DNA of 64,000 bases from Gari tellinella (taxonomy: Eukaryota; Mollusca; Bivalvia; Cardiida; Psammobiidae): NCBI GenBank assembly GCA_922989275.2, contig OV277864.1, positions 6,324,001-6,388,000 on the forward strand. The letters run 5' to 3'. The notes under the pieces are model-generated. The model saw only the letters and a program-made list of their open reading frames with translations. It made no database searches and had not been told where the DNA came from. The position numbers were made by a program, and so were the translations under genes. This document shows, one piece after another, positions 61,601 through 64,000 of this stretch. Positions within the stretch are counted from its first letter, which is position 1. Each line of letters opens with the position of its first letter.

Positions 61601-64000
61601 TGCACCAGTTGGCCCAGGGCTTGAATATTTTGTATGTATATTTCTTGTGTGAAGACCTTTCCAACCATACCAACATCTTTGACCATGTGACCTTGAACTC
61701 GATCTTTGACCTATTTAATCAAACTTTAACCAGAAACCTTAACCTTGGATATAACTTTTGCATTTTTGCACCTTGGCCTTTTATACTTGACATGTGTTTT
61801 CCCTTTCTAACCATACAAAACTTTTTGACCTTGTGACCTTGACATTTGACCTACTTTTGTTGAGACCTTTAAATGGCTATAACATTTGCACCAGTAGGCC
61901 TACGGCTTTCATATTTTGTTTATATATTTCATGTGTCAAGACCTTTCCAACCATACCTACGTTTTTGCCCTTGTGACCTTGACCTTTGACCTTTATTTGT
62001 ATAAATCTTTATACGCCTATAACATTTGAACCAGTAGGCCTAGAGCTTCCATACTTTATATGTTTCTTGTGTTAAGACTTCTCCAACCATGCCAATGTTT
62101 CATTTACCCTACGACCATGACTTTTGACCTACTTTTGCAAATAAGCATTACATTACAGAACATGATGCTGGCTGGGGGCATTTGTGTTTCACAAACACAT
62201 TGCTTTTCATCTGATCATCACCAAACTTTCTGAAAATGTTTGTTGACATAAAATGGAGACCAATTTGGATAATCAGCGGCACCAATTTATGCTAGGCCCT
62301 TTGGAGTAATGGCACTTGAGGTCCTCAAAATGGCGCTCCACTACAGTTTCAGCTCTCTAACTTTTACGTTTGATAGTCTGGATTCCCCTCCTTGTATCAT
62401 CGGGGGCATTCGTGTAACTGGGACACGCTCTTGTTTTCTTTCAGAGGCGGTTTAAGGGAGATTTACTTGAACATTTTTGGCAGAAGGTTCATTTTGCACA
62501 TGGATCTACTGCTTGGTTCACAGGGGAGGAGAATTTCAAATTTACCCTGTGTCCACTTCCATCTTTAAAAGCCAATTGAATTGCACTTAATTCTTCCTAC
62601 GATGTGACTGAAAGTGATGAGGGATTTTTTAAGACAGATCTAGATCTACATGTATATAATTTATTTTGTAATTTGTAGATACCATAAATAATAAAATCCG
62701 TATATGTGTGCTCTTCTGTTAGTTGTTTATTTATACTTTAGATATGGTTTGATTGTTAAAATATCTCGAAACGAATGTTCTCAATCACCTTATTTTGATA
62801 AGAGATTTTTTGAAAGCACCCCCGAAACGTGCCGTATGTGCATTGTTTAAAACGACCCCTCAATTGAAAAATTCGTGTTGAAACGGGTAAACAAAACAAA
62901 CGAGTGTCCGCTTCAAGAATTCGTGTATGACATTTGTCTTGTAGAATTAGTTCTATGTTCTGATTTATTATTAGAATATCTGCAAAGTGTAGCAATGTAC
63001 GTTTTAAGTATCTGCGATTTGTTGTTTTTTTCGCATTTCACCAATAGCGCGTTCAAGTACCGCATTGATTGCATCAGAAAACGGTAACAATTTAACTAAA
63101 ACGACCGTTTGGCTGTTACCGATTGCGAACGGCACGAACGGCCTCAGAGGTAGTTAGCCATCGCCAACAAGGAAAACAAAATGGCGACCAAATGAATTTA
63201 ATAAAACCAGCGAACAGTCCCGACTTAATTTCTCATCAATAAACCAACATTTTCCGATACTTAATGTATCAAACAAAGCAGCTTACATCTGAGCAGCTAA
63301 ATCTTATTTTTATATGCGGTAAAATTGATGCATTTCAGTTGATTAGTACACTTTTGCTTGTGTAATTTCGATTCGTACATAAATCGTTCGTACCCTTGAA
63401 AAGTTAATAAACATGGGGGCGCAATGAGTTTTTATAGAATTTGGTGAACGTTAGATGTCGTACTATATGGGTTGTTTGCATCGGTTAACGTTACTGTTCG
63501 CTGATACGGTACTTGGACTCGGTACTGGAAGATGCGATTGCACCGTTTGTTTACGTTTGAGGTAACAGAGTTGCGCTCGAGGAAAACGGTGTTTACGCAT
63601 ACTATACCCATCATTCCCGAAAACCTCGAACATTTCTTTTCGATAACCAGGTTAAATTACAATTCCAGTTTTCTCGTTATCTCACTTAATTGTTCCGCTA
63701 TTGGTTCTTTTTCATGTGCTCGGTACCAGATTAGAATTATGATCCAGTCTATGATGAACACATTTGTTCTGATTTGCAGAATGCTTCAAATTATTGCCGT
63801 ACTACTTGTTCTATCGGACGTATTGAAGAGCTGCACAAATAAAACAGTCCGATTTGACATCTTGAGATGAAAGGTCACTGAATCAGCAATCAGCAATATT
63901 AAGAGAGTCGCCGAGCGTTCGGCGACTCTTAAACCTTACCGGCTGTTGTAGTTAGTATAGTCGCAATAAGAAGAGACACCCCACAAATGGCATGGAACAG
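52447..64000 (-). CDS. SLC22-like transporter, gene B (3' part only; runs off the window)
   Basis: Tandem paralogue of gene A in the same orientation. Visible coding pieces are exon 8 (63940-64000, cut by the window end), exon 9 (59619-59739), exon 10 (56730-56802) and exon 11 (52447-52668, stop TAA). Exon lengths and phases equal those of gene A, and the proteins differ at only a few positions per exon, for example STVFTL/STAFTL in exon 9 and [18 protein letters not shown] in exon 10. Intron 9 and the 3' flank are also recognisably homologous. Exons 1-7 must lie beyond 64000. No break is seen in the visible part. The substrate is unknown. Confidence 0.9.
52713..52954. mobile_element. MITE-A, degenerate copy in gene B intron 10
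   Basis: Ends CAGTTGAGAAAACG and TTTCTGCACTG with TA both sides. The central hairpin is shortened (GATCAGTAACTGGCGTCTGAT). It lies 44 bp from gene B exon 11. Confidence 0.75.
52990..53236. mobile_element. Fold-back MITE with GGGCCC ends
   Basis: Ends CAGGGGCCCGTTTCATAAAA and its inverse. Inner arms AATCCTGTCTTGTGACATC and GATGTCACAAGACAGGAT also pair, so the whole 247 bp can fold into one hairpin. It lies in gene B intron 10. Confidence 0.85.
53237..54584. other. Intron 10 of gene B, repeat scraps
   Basis: A decayed MITE-A start at about 53300 and hairpin at 54020-54070 (GATCAGACATCGGGTAACTC), and a tRNA-like head at 54390-54450. No gene. Confidence 0.4.
54651..54900. mobile_element. TTAA MITE family B, copy 4
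   Basis: Opposite orientation to the others: TTAACTCTTTGGACCC ... GGGAGGAAAGAGTTAA. The 66-bp hairpin at 54727-54792 has one mismatch. A loose second hairpin (GATCAGAGGG/CCCTTTGATC) lies just outside at 54585-54650. Confidence 0.85.
55165..56130. repeat. tRNA-like head followed by a ~360-bp tandem dimer
   Basis: GGGGATCGAACCC at 55173 (minus-strand B-box-like), then two related blocks sharing GTTACCTAATT, ATATCATCAATATCTC, ACATGAAGGC-GTAAATG and ATAAAATATC-CC-AAAGCGA at about 55370 and 55730. Confidence 0.55.
56300..56534. mobile_element. MITE-A, degenerate copy in gene B intron 10
   Basis: GCACAGAAGAGAAGACG start, AATAAACACG arm, GACGCCGGGTAACCATACGTC hairpin remnant and TAATCTACTGTA end. 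Confidence 0.65.
56730..56802 (-). CDS. Gene B exon 10 (helix 11)
   Basis: 73 nt, acceptor CGTTCCAG|AAACCG, donor ACATA|GTAAGT. It encodes [20 protein letters not shown] and FARNI, matching gene A exon 10. Confidence 0.93.
57444..57649. mobile_element. TA-target MITE D
   Basis: Ends CAGTATACCTCTCCATCACG and CGCAATAGAGGGGTTGTACTG flanked by TA. It contains inverted GACAGGTGACT and AAAGCTC/GAGCTTTCTGTTTTACC arms. Decayed relatives are at 28260-28450 and 57150-57300, and a single end is at 35970-36030. Confidence 0.8.
57653..57904. mobile_element. TTAA MITE family C, second copy
   Basis: Same element in the opposite orientation: TTAAATCTTTCCCCC ... GTCAGGTAAAGGGTTAA, with the AAGCAGAATGCGCC/GGCGCATTCTGCTT hairpin. 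It directly abuts the TA-type MITE 57444-57649. Confidence 0.85.
58407..59601. mobile_element. TTAA-bounded element in intron 9 of gene B, with a nested MITE
   Basis: Inverted ends of about 40 bp (TTAAGGGTGTATGAAACTCA and TGGGTTTGATACACCCTTAA) with shared ATACTTTGAAAAA/TTTTTCAAAGTAT. A second TTAA element (58807-59058) is nested inside. No transposase frame was seen. It ends 11 bp from the donor of gene B exon 9. Confidence 0.75.
58807..59058. mobile_element. TTAA MITE family C, copy nested in 58407-59601
   Basis: TTAACCCTTTACC ... GGGGGAAATGGTTAA, with the core hairpin TTAAAGCAGGTTGAAAGTAA/GCAGAATGCGCC and its mirror image. About 252 bp. Confidence 0.85.
59619..59739 (-). CDS. Gene B exon 9 (helix 10)
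   Basis: 121 nt, acceptor ACGTTCAG|GTGGAA, donor ATGAG|GTACAG. It encodes [20 protein letters not shown] to [13 protein letters not shown] roughly 1.2-kb TTAA-type element ends about 11 bp beyond the donor. Confidence 0.93.
59858..59925. repeat. Solo hairpin module
   Basis: GATCAGGATCAGACGTCGCG, TTGCGTTACG, then CGGCGTCTGATCAGGAT. It lies upstream of gene B exon 9. Confidence 0.65.
59926..60436. other. Intron 8 of gene B, no feature recognised
   Basis: Unassigned sequence with a GACGTCATC-rich patch at 60110-60130. Confidence 0.4.
60437..62437. repeat. ~300-bp dimeric satellite rich in TGACCTTGA
   Basis: Starts ATGCCCCCAGAATC...GATTCGGGGGCAT, then (GTCC)n. About five units follow, at 60541, 60844, 61148, 61444 and 61741. 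Each has two related ~150-bp halves (AACCTTGGCTATAACTTTTG and AAATGGCTATAACATTTGCA) separated by TTTGACCTTGTGACCTTGAC. The end resembles CGGGGGCATTCGTGTAAC. The style is a widespread mollusc repeat. Confidence 0.85.
62438..63044. other. Intron 8 of gene B, no feature recognised
   Basis: Unassigned AT-rich sequence before the inverted-repeat element. Confidence 0.4.
63045..63521. mobile_element. Inverted-repeat element, diverged copy 2
   Basis: Co-linear with 31617-32094: TAGCGCGTTCAAGTACCGC start, AAAATGGCGACCAAATGAAT, GATACTTAATGTATCAAAC, ATGGGGGCGCAATGAG, and GATACGGTACTTGGACTCG end. It lies in the intron between exons 9 and 8 of gene B. Confidence 0.75.
63899..63932. repeat. 34-bp TTAA-bounded hairpin next to the gene B exon 8 donor
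   Basis: TTAAGAGAGTCGCCGA, GCG, TTCGGCGACTCTTAA. The stem is 10-13 bp with two unpaired bases. It ends one base before the GTAAGG donor (63934-63939). Confidence 0.8.
63940..64000 (-). CDS. Gene B exon 8 (partial, helix 9)
   Basis: Reads [20 protein letters not shown] and ends GCCG|GTAAGG, the homologue of gene A exon 8 and of the 100-bp array unit. No tandem array follows on its downstream (lower-coordinate) side. A 34-bp TTAA-bounded hairpin sits there instead. The 5' end is outside the window. Confidence 0.85.

Noticed and set aside
63903..63930. GC-rich hairpin followed by T residues as an intrinsic transcription terminator
   Set aside because: The setting is an animal intron. The TTAA borders favour a small transposon-like insertion.

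Overview
The window looks like invertebrate animal nuclear DNA, most probably from a mollusc such as a bivalve. It is AT-rich and has short exons with GT/AG borders in long introns. It is full of small inverted-repeat transposons, non-LTR and Penelope-like retroelement debris, satellites and tRNA-like repeat heads. Nothing prokaryotic was seen. The species call is inference from repeat style, and everything was read by eye without database searches.

Main gene. A complete SLC22-type (organic cation/anion transporter-like, MFS) gene lies on the minus strand from its ATG at 36880 to its stop at 1005. I could place 11 coding exons (145, 209, 231, 203, 173, 181, 135, 86, 121, 73 and 222 nt). Their phases all join, giving 1779 nt, or 592 residues plus stop. 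A second, head-to-tail paralogue (gene B) enters from the right edge. Its exon 8 is cut by the window end at 64000, and exons 9, 10 and 11 lie at 59619-59739, 56730-56802 and 52447-52668. The two copies share intron and 3'-flank sequence, so this is a tandem duplication.

Central observation. At 13331-21249 there are about 79 tandem units, mostly of exactly 100 bp. The unit is a copy of most of exon 8 of gene A (the ninth transmembrane helix) plus its 5' splice donor and about 20 nt of intron. The authentic exon, with the only convincing 3' splice acceptor, is the rightmost unit (21164-21249). Gene B shows no array on the same side of its exon 8. The array contains a tandem higher-order repeat of 1305 bp.

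Layout, left to right: 1-5.2 kb, exons 11-9 of gene A among MITEs; 6-13 kb, satellites with ATGGCGGCC-type motifs, a LINE tail and a decayed repeat-borne gene; 13.3-21.2 kb, the exon-8 array; 22-25.2 kb, exons 7 and 6 with MITEs; 25.3-27.4 kb, an antisense exon candidate, two tRNA-like genes and a Penelope-like remnant; 29.7-31 kb, an AT minisatellite; 31-36.9 kb, exons 5-1; 37-52.4 kb, the intergenic region with two LINE remnants; 52.4-64 kb, gene B exons, TTAA-type elements and a roughly 300-bp satellite rich in TGACCTTGA. Three mobile-element classes dominate: a 246-bp TA-target MITE (eight near-full copies), several TTAA-target (piggyBac-like) MITE families with long hairpins, and 60-70 bp hairpin modules.
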